64,000 bases of DNA from Chengkuizengella marina (GCF_009910845.1 NZ_SIJB01000004.1:113515-177514), one strand, 5' to 3'. Positions 9,046-17,732 are shown, numbered from the stretch's first letter. The notes: a model not told the origin generated them from the sequence alone. Numbers and translations: made by a program.

Positions 9046-12000
9046 AAAAGTTTCTAAAGGAAGAATGGACAAAGAAACCGCTTTGGAACTGCTGAAGTCT
9101 ATTAAATTAGAAGGGATGAATGAAAAAGTAAACGACGATATAGCCATTATTGGATGTTCCGTTCAAATGCCTCAAGCTAAAAATTTAGAACAATTCTGGG
9201 ATTTGATTACACATAAAAAAGAAGTTATTAAAAAATTTCCGAGAGAGAGACAGAAGGACTGTTTAGGTTTTATCAAAGAGTTTACTAGTTTAGAAAAACA
9301 GGACATTCAATTTAGCCATGGCGGGTACTTGGATGATGTGGATCAGTTCGATTATTCCTTTTTTAACTTGTCACCCAAAGAAGCAGCCTTAATGGATCCT
9401 AATCAAAGGTTGTTCTTAGAGAGTGCATGGCAATGTATTGAAGATGCAGGTTATGGAGGTAAGAGAATTACAGGAAGTAAAACAGGCGTATATCTTGGAT
9501 ATGCGGATTGGCCTGTTTATGGTCAATATATATCTAAAAAGCAACCTTCAAACATAAGCATTGCTAGTGCTGGAAATACTCCATCTTTAATTGCTAGTCG
9601 AATTGCATATATGTTGGATTTAAAAGGGCCTGCATTTCTAGTAGATACAGCATGTTCTTCTTCATTAGTAGCTGTTCATTTAGCTTGTATGGCATTGAAA
9701 AACAACGAGTGTGATATGGCGATAACTGGCGGAGTAAAGGTGTGTCTCATGCCATTAGATGGAGTTTATGAAATTGGTATTGAATCTTCCAGATATAATA
9801 CGAGTACTTTTGATGACCGAGCAGACGGTACAGTGTGGGGCGAAGGTACAGTATCCTTGTTGTTGAAACCTTTGCAAAAGGCTGTGAAGGACCGGGATCA
9901 TATTTATGCTGTCATCAAGGGAAGTGCTTCTAACCAAGATGGTTCCTCTGTAGGTATTACGGCTCCAAATGCTGCTGCACAGGAACAAGTTTTATTGGAA
10001 GCTTGGAAGAATGCAGGGATTCACCCTGAAACGATCGGTTATATAGAAGCTCATGGTACTGGAACGAAATTAGGTGATCCAATTGAAATGGATGGGATTC
10101 AGAGAGCTTTTAGACATTCCACAAATAAAAAGCAGTTTTGTGCAATTGGCTCAGTGAAAACAAATATTGGGCACTTGGATAGTGCTTCGGGTATAGCAGG
10201 ATTAGTGAAAGGAATTGCGGCATTAAAATACAAACAATTGCCCCCTACTCTTAATTTTGATAGACCAAACCGAAATATTGCTTTTGAAGTTTCTCCCATT
10301 TATGTGAATGATAGATTAACAGAATGGGAGAAAGAAGATTTTCCAAGAAGATGTGGAGTAAGTTCTTTTGGTTTTAGCGGTACAAATTGCCATGTAGTCT
10401 TAGAAGAGGCTCCCTTCATAACTAAACAGAATATAACAAAAACACAATTTAATGAAATGAATAAATTTCATTTGCTTGTTTTATCCGCAAAAAGTCAGTC
10501 TGCTTTAAAGGAATTAATCTTTAAGTATCTAGATGAGGTAGCTCTTAGTGAAAACGATATTAAAGATATTTGTTATACGTCAAATACAGGTAGAGCACAT
10601 TATCAATATAGATTGGCATTGATAGCTAGTAACAAAAAGGATTTACTGCAAAAGTTAGATTTCTTATCTAGTATTGAATTACAAGAATTGCAAAATGAAG
10701 AGATTTATTTTGGTAGTTTCCGAATTGTTGCTAGTCAAAAGCAACAGACCAATGGAGATCATACTTCTATTTCTGAAAAAAGGAAGCTTGATGAGCAAGC
10801 TGTAGAGTTGTTAAATCATGATTTTCAAAATGATGATATAAAAATACTTCGGCACTTATGTTTTTTGTATGTCAAGGGAGCGGACATTGATTGGTCATTA
10901 TTATACAGGACTCAACAAAGAAGGAAAGTGCCTGTACCACTTTATCCTTTTCAAAAAAAAAGGTGTTGGATAAGTACTAATATACTTGATGATGCCAGTG
11001 ATGATCAACGAATTTCATTGGATTGTCATGATCACCCTGATGATCAAGTAGAGATAGAAGAGATAAGTATAAAAGATATCGTTTTAATAGGATTGCAAGA
11101 TGGAACTTATACTTCTTTACAGAAAAAGATAGCGCATGTTTGGGCAAACATTTTAGGAATGAAAGAAATAAATATCAACGATGATTTCTTTGAAATTGGT
11201 GGAAATTCCATATTGTCTATCAAAATGGAGGTAGATTTAGAAAAGAAATACGATCTTCAGCTAACTTCAGATGAAATATATGAATATAGAAGTATTAAGG
11301 AGATTGCTAGCTATCTTAATGGTGCTGAAATCTCAATAGAACCGATGGAACCTTTTAATGATTTATATTATAGAAGTTGTTTTTATAATTCAATGTTTCC
11401 AATTGTAAATCATGTAGGCGGAGATATGATGTTCTTCTTATTAAACGATATGATTATTTACGAGTATGAAAAAGATAAAAGGGTCGAAAAGTTTAGTATT
11501 CAATACGCTGAAGCAAAGCCATTGAATCAAATTTTTGATGAGGTAGGGTTACATGTGAAATATAGATTCCACAACAACAATATTGTGGAAGAACTAAAGC
11601 AGTGTATTTCTGATGGGAAACCTGCAGTGATATGGGTAGATGCCTTTTATGAATCGATAAGAAAAGATACTTACCAAAAACAGCACTTAGATCACACGAT
11701 TCTTGTTTACGGATTTAATGAAAAAGAACAACTGTTTCATATTATTGAACATGATCGCAGAGAAAATTTAACCTATCAAAAGTGTAAAATTCCATTTTCT
11801 GATATAGAAGAAGGTTGTAAAGCATTTTCTGAACATTTTGCAAAGGAAAATGGAATTACACCTACTCATTATATTTTTGAGCGAAAATCCGATAATGACT
11901 ATACTCAACAAAACAGTAGCAAAAAGCTTTATCAAACCATATTTTTAAATAATTTATTAACCTATAAAGATAAAATCTATGAAAGTTTAGAAGTCATCAA

Positions 12001-12376
12001 TCTGTTTAGCCACAGTTTTAAACATAAAACTTCTTCAGAAGCACATTTAAGGAGAAATTTGGATGAACTAATAGAGTTTTTAAATGATATTCTCAATGCA
12101 AAACAGGTTGAAAAATATAGATTTACAAAGTTATTTCATGAAGGCAGTGAGGTTATATACCGATTGGAGCAAATAATTAGAAAGTGGGATTTTATTCGTA
12201 AAGGAGTTGTAAGGTTTATGTATTTACCTGTATATAAATCGGAAAGTTTTACTTTGTGTTACGAGAAGCTCACTGAACTAGCAACGGATGAAAAGCAATT
12301 ATTTGAATTATTACGTGTTGAATTAGAACAAACCATAATACAAAGACAAATGAGGGGGAAAAAAGATGTCTATTGA
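9017..12376 (+). CDS. Polyketide synthase KS-ACP fused to a BtrH-like papain-fold domain
   Basis: Residues 1-35 form a helical head (docking). The ketosynthase (about 40-460) has Cys213 (TACSSS), His346 (HGTGT) and His386 (NIGH). A linker without AT and an ACP with IGGNS (Ser731) follow. Residues 775-1119 resemble the butirosin BtrH N-terminal family, a papain-like fold that moves an acyl chain from a carrier protein to an amine. Candidate Cys788 lies in RSCFYNS and His893 in HLDHTILVYGF. No KR, DH or TE is present, so this module should leave a beta-keto intermediate, and the BtrH-like domain may release or transfer it (inference). Start ATG 9017 has GGAGG 6 bases upstream and overlaps the preceding gene by 29 bases. 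Confidence 0.9.
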   Translation: MENLSRKIFEKVSKGRMDKETALELLKSIKLEGMNEKVNDDIAIIGCSVQMPQAKNLEQFWDLITHKKEVIKKFPRERQKDCLGFIKEFTSLEKQDIQFSHGGYLDDVDQFDYSFFNLSPKEAALMDPNQRLFLESAWQCIEDAGYGGKRITGSKTGVYLGYADWPVYGQYISKKQPSNISIASAGNTPSLIASRIAYMLDLKGPAFLVDTACSSSLVAVHLACMALKNNECDMAITGGVKVCLMPLDGVYEIGIESSRYNTSTFDDRADGTVWGEGTVSLLLKPLQKAVKDRDHIYAVIKGSASNQDGSSVGITAPNAAAQEQVLLEAWKNAGIHPETIGYIEAHGTGTKLGDPIEMDGIQRAFRHSTNKKQFCAIGSVKTNIGHLDSASGIAGLVKGIAALKYKQLPPTLNFDRPNRNIAFEVSPIYVNDRLTEWEKEDFPRRCGVSSFGFSGTNCHVVLEEAPFITKQNITKTQFNEMNKFHLLVLSAKSQSALKELIFKYLDEVALSENDIKDICYTSNTGRAHYQYRLALIASNKKDLLQKLDFLSSIELQELQNEEIYFGSFRIVASQKQQTNGDHTSISEKRKLDEQAVELLNHDFQNDDIKILRHLCFLYVKGADIDWSLLYRTQQRRKVPVPLYPFQKKRCWISTNILDDASDDQRISLDCHDHPDDQVEIEEISIKDIVLIGLQDGTYTSLQKKIAHVWANILGMKEININDDFFEIGGNSILSIKMEVDLEKKYDLQLTSDEIYEYRSIKEIASYLNGAEISIEPMEPFNDLYYRSCFYNSMFPIVNHVGGDMMFFLLNDMIIYEYEKDKRVEKFSIQYAEAKPLNQIFDEVGLHVKYRFHNNNIVEELKQCISDGKPAVIWVDAFYESIRKDTYQKQHLDHTILVYGFNEKEQLFHIIEHDRRENLTYQKCKIPFSDIEEGCKAFSEHFAKENGITPTHYIFERKSDNDYTQQNSSKKLYQTIFLNNLLTYKDKIYESLEVINLFSHSFKHKTSSEAHLRRNLDELIEFLNDILNAKQVEKYRFTKLFHEGSEVIYRLEQIIRKWDFIRKGVVRFMYLPVYKSESFTLCYEKLTELATDEKQLFELLRVELEQTIIQRQMRGKKDVY

Positions 12377-12635
12377 TATAAAAGAAAAAGTATTAAACAT
12401 GTTGAAGGAAAATCTTGAAGTAAGTGAAGAGGTAGATATAGATCAATTAGGTTTTGATGATGATTTATCTGTGTTAGGAGTTAATTCTATGACATTTATA
12501 AAACTGGTTATTGCTGCGGAGATGGAGTTTGGTATGACATGGGATGATGAAGAATTGGATTTTAGTAATTTTTCAACGATAAACAATATTATTAACTATA
12601 TTTCAAGTTCAACAGAAAACCAGACTTTAGGATAA
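12366..12635 (+). CDS. Free-standing acyl carrier protein
   Basis: An 89-residue acidic protein with the carrier-domain pattern: a helix, then VLGVNSMTF, in which the Ser is the phosphopantetheine site, then an acidic helix and the closing helix. It overlaps the PKS stop by 11 bases (GATGTCTATTGA) and has a GAGGGGG site. A separate ACP next to an acyl-transferring BtrH-like domain recalls the BtrI/BtrH pair of butirosin synthesis, where the chain is built on a free ACP. Whether this ACP is a donor for the BtrH-like domains, a malonyl carrier or the substrate carrier for the radical SAM enzyme cannot be read from the sequence. Confidence 0.88.
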   Translation: MSIDIKEKVLNMLKENLEVSEEVDIDQLGFDDDLSVLGVNSMTFIKLVIAAEMEFGMTWDDEELDFSNFSTINNIINYISSSTENQTLG

Positions 12636-12669
12636 AAAATTCTAAAAAGTGAAAGAAGGGAATGGAATT

Positions 12670-13812
12670 ATGTTAACAAAAGCAGGGGATTTAGGTGATA
12701 AAAAACTACTAGAACACGTACAGAATTTAACTCCAAAATTGAAACAAATTACGATTTTTGCATCGGATTTATGTAATTATAGATGTTCATTTTGTCATAT
12801 ATGGGGTGAGACAGGTTGGGCATTAAAAGAACCACAAAGGGTAATCAAAGAGCAATTAGATATTGATGTCATTAAAAAATTTATGGATCAAGTGTTGGAA
12901 GCAAATCCCAAAATAGGTGTTATAATTACGGGTGGTGAACCTATGTTGTATAAAAGTTTTACAGAATTAGTCGAGTATTTAAGAAGTAAAAAGGTAACGA
13001 TTTACTTGCTTACTAACGGTTCATTGATCAAGAACAAAATCGATTTAATTTTAAATAATGTGGTGGCTTTAAATATCTCTATTGATGGACCCGAGGAATA
13101 TCATGATTCTATTAGAGGCAAGGGCAGTTTCCAGCAAATATGTGAAAATATTGAGCTCCTCATTAAAGAGAAAAAGAAAAGGAAAAGAATGTTTCCTTTT
13201 ATTAATATCAATATGACACTTTCTAAATACAATTATCAAAGTGCCAAACCGTTTTTATCATCGCTTAGAGATCGGTTTAGTAATGAAAAAATCATCCTTC
13301 ATGATACCATGAATCCATGGGTAAAACCTAGAGATCTTTCTGTAAATTTTTGGCCCCTATTATTTACAACACGTGAGAAAGGTAAGCAGTATGCGATAGA
13401 GATGAAGGAATTGCTAGATTGTGACGTTTCCCCTGCATGGGAAGGATTTGTCGAGGAACCTATTGGTATTGATACAATACGTTTAAAAAATGACCTAGAA
13501 GAGATTTGGGAGACTGAAGGAGTAGACAGTTCAAATTTTGTAGATGTAGAAGAGTATTTTAATAATATAGAGAATGTTTTTGGTAGATCTAAGTGTCTCG
13601 CTCCATGGCATGAGCTCATCATTCGCAGAACAGGGGATGTATATCCTTGTGTTGATTTTCCAGACTATAAACTTGGAAATATTCACGAATCATCATTTGA
13701 AGAAATCTGGACTGGGGACAAGGTTACGAAATTTAGAGAGGTATTAAAAACCCAAAATTTAAATGTATGCAATCGTTGTACTCGTTTATTTGCTGATAAA
13801 GAGTCCTATTGA
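12670..13812 (+). CDS. Radical SAM protein with a twitch-type four-cysteine C-terminus
   Basis: This 380-residue radical SAM enzyme has CNYRCSFC, placing the SAM-cluster cysteines at 35, 39 and 42, then GGEP for SAM binding. The C-terminus has KCLAPW (Cys309), GDVYPC (Cys327) and CNRC (Cys367, Cys370). The first two match the SPASM start CxnGx4C, but the last SPASM cysteines are missing, so one auxiliary cluster is expected (twitch rather than full SPASM). It probably oxidises, epimerises or cross-links the cluster product or a carrier-bound intermediate; the chemistry is not predictable here. It is the fifth complete gene of the operon. ATG 12670 follows GAAGGG by 9 bases; a GTG 21 bases upstream is less likely. 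Confidence 0.9.
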   Translation: MLTKAGDLGDKKLLEHVQNLTPKLKQITIFASDLCNYRCSFCHIWGETGWALKEPQRVIKEQLDIDVIKKFMDQVLEANPKIGVIITGGEPMLYKSFTELVEYLRSKKVTIYLLTNGSLIKNKIDLILNNVVALNISIDGPEEYHDSIRGKGSFQQICENIELLIKEKKKRKRMFPFININMTLSKYNYQSAKPFLSSLRDRFSNEKIILHDTMNPWVKPRDLSVNFWPLLFTTREKGKQYAIEMKELLDCDVSPAWEGFVEEPIGIDTIRLKNDLEEIWETEGVDSSNFVDVEEYFNNIENVFGRSKCLAPWHELIIRRTGDVYPCVDFPDYKLGNIHESSFEEIWTGDKVTKFREVLKTQNLNVCNRCTRLFADKESY

Positions 13813-13833
13813 TTACATGATGAGGTGAGAGGA

Positions 13834-14907
13834 ATGAATCGTTATATGAAAAAAAGTTTGGAAGTTAAATATCCTGTAATCACTGCTTATCCTAGGCATG
13901 CTTACAATTTAGCTATTATTGGTACAATGGAAAATTCTTCTCCTTGGATATTTTCTAATTATTTGCAGCTAAGATGCCATACAAAATCTTTGCATGATAA
14001 ATTTATATATGCAGATTGGTTTGAATTTGATTCGTATAACCCAATGTTAGATGACAATCCATTATTATATTATCAAATTATTTATAGAGATCTTATACTA
14101 AAATATAGAGAAAATATTGTTGATTTTACGATAGAGTGGATAAACGAAGGGTATTATTTTTGTACACATTTAAATGAACTCCACGTTCCAAATACGAGAG
14201 CTTATCAATTTAGAGATTTTCCACATAGCAATCTAATTTTTGGTTACGACAAAGATCAGTCTAATTTTGATATTGCTTACTTTGATAAGGATGGCAAGCT
14301 TGCTTTTGGTAAGATCGGTTTTGAGGATTATTCAAATGCGTTTCATACGCTTGAAGTCTCGCAAGATTATTTAAAATATAACTATTTAGTGAAACCAAGA
14401 GATATATTTGAATTTAAGTATGACATTAAAATGAATTTGCAATCATTCAAAGATTATATTAATGGATCGAGGCCAGTAGATTTACATTATGATAGATATC
14501 GAATGTTTGGAATGGATGTGAAGGAATTTGATTTTGGGATGGATGTGTATGCAAATTTAATTACCTATACAACCTATTTAGAGACATCGGATATTGTTTA
14601 TGATATACGTCCCTTTCATATTTTATTTGAGCATAAAAGTTGTTTGAAAAATCATTTATTGTATATGAAAAAATTGAATTTATTAGAGAATTACGAATTA
14701 TTGGAAAACATGATGGGTGAAGTTGAAGATAAAACGAAGAAATTAAGGAATCTTTTTTTAAAAATTGCTTTTTTTCATTTGCAAACGGAAATTACAGATC
14801 TAAAAGGAATTGAAAAGATTAGAGAGAGACTCATTAATTTAAAAGATGTAGAGGTTGCATTTTTTGAAAGTTTAATAGAGCAGTTATCAAAGAGTGTGAG
14901 AGTTTAA
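13834..14907 (+). CDS. Stand-alone BtrH-like (papain-fold) protein, cluster tail
   Basis: A 357-residue cytosolic protein with no clear family name. Its first 170 residues follow the outline of the BtrH-like domain fused to the PKS: an N-terminal segment ending PRHAYN, then INEGYYFCTH, and PHSNLIFGYD with His131, like HLDHTILVYGF in the PKS. In the PKS the nucleophile candidate is Cys in SCFYN; here the aligned position is His in RHAYN, so the protein may be inactive or use another residue. The last 110 residues are helical. It ends 5 bases before the operon terminator. A partner or chaperone of the fused domain is one reading. ATG 13834 follows GAGGTGAG. Confidence 0.6.
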   Translation: MNRYMKKSLEVKYPVITAYPRHAYNLAIIGTMENSSPWIFSNYLQLRCHTKSLHDKFIYADWFEFDSYNPMLDDNPLLYYQIIYRDLILKYRENIVDFTIEWINEGYYFCTHLNELHVPNTRAYQFRDFPHSNLIFGYDKDQSNFDIAYFDKDGKLAFGKIGFEDYSNAFHTLEVSQDYLKYNYLVKPRDIFEFKYDIKMNLQSFKDYINGSRPVDLHYDRYRMFGMDVKEFDFGMDVYANLITYTTYLETSDIVYDIRPFHILFEHKSCLKNHLLYMKKLNLLENYELLENMMGEVEDKTKKLRNLFLKIAFFHLQTEITDLKGIEKIRERLINLKDVEVAFFESLIEQLSKSVRV

Positions 14908-14911
14908 TTAC

Positions 14912-14936
14912 GAGCACTGTAAAGTGCTCTTTTTTT
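14912..14936 (+). terminator. Intrinsic terminator of the biosynthetic operon
   Basis: GAGCACT at 14912-14918 pairs with AGTGCTC at 14923-14929 around a GTAA loop and is followed by seven T. It lies immediately after the last cluster gene and marks the 3' boundary of the operon. Confidence 0.9.
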
Positions 14937-14991
14937 GACATAACGGATAGCCCTGTGACACCTCTAAATTTCACGAGTTTCTCTCTTATTA

Positions 14992-15447
14992 TTAACTATT
15001 TAGAAAGTTGTCAATTTGTTTCATATGGTGTCTATCATGTACTACTGTTCCGTTAAAATAACTAATTAAATCAAGCTCTGTATCATTTATTTTAAAATTT
15101 GAATATAGCTCTTTTTCAGTTTTTTGTTCAAGTATAGAAACAATTTTTTGTCTGAAGTCTATTAAGTTATCAATAATTTCATCAAAAGGATTGGAGTGTG
15201 AATACTCTGAGGCTTTACTATTCATCTCATTTACATTTATATTGCTTTTCAAGCTAACATTTGGAACCATGAAAGGCATTCTTTCCTCTAGTATATAACG
15301 ATCCCAGAACATTAAGTGGCTTATGATTTCTGCTATTGACCATTTGTCTTTGGCAGTGGGTTGATAGATTGTTTCTTTTTCGAGTCTGTTTAAATTTAAT
15401 ACCCAATCATTTAACTGTAGTAATTCATTTACTAGATCTTTTTTCAT
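14992..15447 (-). CDS. DinB-like domain protein
   Basis: A 151-residue four-helix-bundle protein of the DinB/YfiT superfamily. The three-His metal-site pattern is visible: His in ISHLMFWDRY and two in VVHDRHHMKQI. Family members include metal-dependent thiol-S-transferases (bacillithiol) and proteins of unknown function; nothing here fixes a substrate. It is convergent with the biosynthetic operon and is probably not part of it. It has a good SD (AAGGGGGGAA) about 10 bases before ATG. The 190-base gap to the next gene holds no clear structure. Confidence 0.85.
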   Translation of the reverse strand: MKKDLVNELLQLNDWVLNLNRLEKETIYQPTAKDKWSIAEIISHLMFWDRYILEERMPFMVPNVSLKSNINVNEMNSKASEYSHSNPFDEIIDNLIDFRQKIVSILEQKTEKELYSNFKINDTELDLISYFNGTVVHDRHHMKQIDNFLNS

Positions 15448-15638
15448 TTTTAATTGTTCCCCCCTTAACTAACAATATTACGTTCATTTAGTACTTCAAT
15501 TTTTATAGACGGAACAGATATGGCTATTTTAGATGACTTATTTAAATAGTAAAACCTTACAAAGGATAGAGTTTTCAAAGTATTAGATATTGGTTCATTT
15601 ATATTATAATAAAAGTGTATTCAAAAAGGTAGGGAGTG

Positions 15639-16610
15639 ATGTCATTGAATAGAGTACTAGTTATGGGAGGTACAGAGTTTGTAGGTAAATCCTTGGTAAA
15701 AGGTTTGATTTCAAAAGGTTATATAGTAGATTTCTTAACTAGGGGTAATAAAAAGGTGAATTTCAGAGGTTTCCATAAACATATTATTTGTGATCGAAAA
15801 AATCAGAACACATTAAAAGGTACTTTAGAAAATTATATATATGATTATATATTTGATGTATCTGCCTATACACGCGAAGATGTACATTTTTTATTACAAT
15901 CTATAAACAAGTCAAAGTTAAAAAGATACGTTTTTATTAGTTCAGCTGCAGTATATTCACCATCTAACGAATATCTATATGAGAATAGTGAGCGAGGGAA
16001 TAATCCTCACTGGGGAATCTATGGAGAAGATAAAAAGAAAGCAGAAGACTATCTATTTGAGAAGCATCAAAAAGATGAACTACCTATTGTCATTTTTAGA
16101 CCTTCGTATATTTATGGTAAAGGAAATAATTTATACCGAGAATCATACTTTTTTCACAGATTGATGAGTGAACAGCCATTGCCTGTTCCTAATACAGATC
16201 AATCTAAGGTGCAATTTATTCATATTAATGACATAGTAGATATTACCATTCAGTCAATTACAAATGATAAAACAATCGGGGAAGCATTCAATTTAACTCA
16301 CCCTAGACAATTAAACTGGATGGAGTTAGGATCTATAATTCAAAACATAATTTCAAAGGGAAGAGTGATGAGTATTAATCGGGAAGTTATAGACTTGTTG
16401 AATGTAAAAGATAGAGATTTCTTCCCATTTAGAGATGTCCCTCTGCTGTTAAATACCGCTAAATTAAAAGAGGATTTATTACTACCTCGTATTGATATAG
16501 AAGAAGGATTAAAATTAAGTTACGAATGGTTTTTAAAGCAAGATTTAAAGCCGAGGTTTCATGAGTTTGAACAGTTAGAAAGGGTTACGAGATATTGTTT
16601 AGAAAGATAA
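15639..16610 (+). CDS. NAD-dependent epimerase/dehydratase (extended SDR)
   Basis: A 323-residue extended short-chain dehydrogenase. The N-terminal Rossmann motif VMGGTEFVG fits the TGGxGFxG pattern, FISSAAVY carries the catalytic Ser, and YGEDKKKAE is the YxxxK site. FRPSYIYG follows, as in sugar-nucleotide epimerase-like SDRs. The substrate is unknown; related proteins act on UDP-sugars or similar compounds. It stands alone between a DinB-like gene and a quinone reductase. The start is uncertain: GTG 15636, ATG 15639 and TTG 15645 are in frame. GGGAG at 15632 favours TTG by spacing; ATG is given here. Confidence 0.85.
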   Translation: MSLNRVLVMGGTEFVGKSLVKGLISKGYIVDFLTRGNKKVNFRGFHKHIICDRKNQNTLKGTLENYIYDYIFDVSAYTREDVHFLLQSINKSKLKRYVFISSAAVYSPSNEYLYENSERGNNPHWGIYGEDKKKAEDYLFEKHQKDELPIVIFRPSYIYGKGNNLYRESYFFHRLMSEQPLPVPNTDQSKVQFIHINDIVDITIQSITNDKTIGEAFNLTHPRQLNWMELGSIIQNIISKGRVMSINREVIDLLNVKDRDFFPFRDVPLLLNTAKLKEDLLLPRIDIEEGLKLSYEWFLKQDLKPRFHEFEQLERVTRYCLER

Positions 16611-16732
16611 AGGATAGTCTCTATTAAATTGTCATCAATTTTAAAAAAACTCACTATAATTTTTAAAAAACTTTATAGAGAGGGAGGAAAAGTGGTCTTA
16701 TATAAAGAAAATAAACTTCCATGAAGTAAATA

Positions 16733-16771
16733 GAGGTATCTAATGGTCTTATTAAGACTACTAAATACCTC
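16733..16771. repeat. Long near-perfect inverted repeat between two convergent genes
   Basis: GAGGTAT (16733-16739) pairs with ATACCTC (16765-16771), and the interior continues as TGGTCTTA against TTAAGACTA, giving a nearly continuous stem of about 19 pairs. It is followed on + by seven A and on - by moderately T-rich sequence. It may act as a weak terminator for the - strand reductase gene or be an operator or structured spacer. The rest of 16611-16887 shows nothing I can name. Confidence 0.4.
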
Positions 16772-16887
16772 AAAAAAATGTTAAGACTCCTTAATGTTAA
16801 GCTTACCTACTACACAGACTTTTTTTAAGAATCCCATAGGGTGTGATTAGGTATAGGATGTGACTATCGGAAGTTGGCAAAGGTAAA

Positions 16888-17472
16888 TTAAAACTTTTCG
16901 TTAATCAATTTTTCCACTTCAACAAGCATTTCTTTTCTAGTTGCATCATCTACAGTTGGAACTGCACCGAAAAATTGGTGATGTAGTGGTTCTATTCCAA
17001 CGAAATCTAAAATTCCTGTATCAGTAGTTTGTTTCAAAGAATTAGTCATACCTACTTGATCATAAAATTCAGTTGGAGCACCTGTTGTATTAATAATTAA
17101 TCCTTTTTTCCCTGTTAAATGTTTCACGTATCCACCTTGTTCATCAACTGAATAAGCAAATCCGTAAGCGAATACTCTGTCGATGTAACCTTTTAATATT
17201 GCTGGCAAACCAGTCCACCAAATTGGATATATGAAAGTAATAACATCAGCATTTTTTATGTGTTCTTGTTCAGCTTGAATATCACTCGGCATATTTCCTG
17301 ATTGGAATGTTTCAAAGTCACTCCCACTTAGAACAGGTTCAAACCCTAAAGCGTAAAGATCCCTAACTTCCACTTCATGTCCTTTATTTTTTAATGTATT
17401 TACTATTGTTTCCTTTATAGCATTGTTAAAACTTCGAGGATTTGGATGAGCATAAACAATTAAATGTTTCAT
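16888..17472 (-). CDS. NAD(P)H-dependent FMN oxidoreductase (quinone reductase, NQO1/YwrO/MdaB-type)
   Basis: A 194-residue flavodoxin-like quinone reductase. The N-terminus MKHLIVYAHPNPRSFN is the FMN-phosphate loop of this family, and IYPIWWTGLPAILKGYIDRV is the conserved flavin/dimer segment. NTTGAPTEFY follows near the substrate pocket. It reduces quinones or similar electrophiles by two electrons in the cytosol. It is transcribed divergently from an HxlR regulator with a Cys near its N-terminus, the common arrangement for quinone- or diamide-induced reductases such as those under YodB. An AAGGAGAG ribosome site precedes ATG. Confidence 0.88.
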   Translation of the reverse strand: MKHLIVYAHPNPRSFNNAIKETIVNTLKNKGHEVEVRDLYALGFEPVLSGSDFETFQSGNMPSDIQAEQEHIKNADVITFIYPIWWTGLPAILKGYIDRVFAYGFAYSVDEQGGYVKHLTGKKGLIINTTGAPTEFYDQVGMTNSLKQTTDTGILDFVGIEPLHHQFFGAVPTVDDATRKEMLVEVEKLINEKF

Positions 17473-17578
17473 GATAAAATCTTCTCTCCTTCATTTTTAA
17501 TTTTGAATTTAATGCTTCCAATTAAAGTAACTTATGGTTTAAAATAATAATATACTTAATTACTAATAGCAAGTATGT

Positions 17579-17607
17579 ACTTTAATGTTATATACTATCA
17601 TTAAAGT
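17579..17607. promoter_or_regulatory. Inverted repeat, candidate HxlR operator
   Basis: ACTTTAATG (17579-17587) and CATTAAAGT (17599-17607) form a perfect 9-base inverted repeat with an 11-base spacer rich in TATA. A further half-site, ATTAAAGTAA, lies at 17521-17530. It sits between the divergent reductase and HxlR genes, where an autoregulating HxlR protein would bind. No experiment is implied. Confidence 0.5.
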
Positions 17608-17732
17608 TAGTATGAGGTGAATTTTTGGTGTGATATCTGAGTATGGTAGTATTAATTAAGGTAATTTTTTATTGAAATCATTTAAACTATTGAATTCTAA
17701 AGATTATATTTACTAGTTATATGAGGTGACCG

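Noticed and set aside
13299..13622. 107-codon - strand frame within the radical SAM gene
   Set aside because: No SD and fully overlaps a gene with clear family motifs.
16690..16725. Strong GGGAGG site followed by a GTG and ten codons
   Set aside because: Ten codons only, no conserved feature, probably chance; it could be tested only by ribosome profiling.
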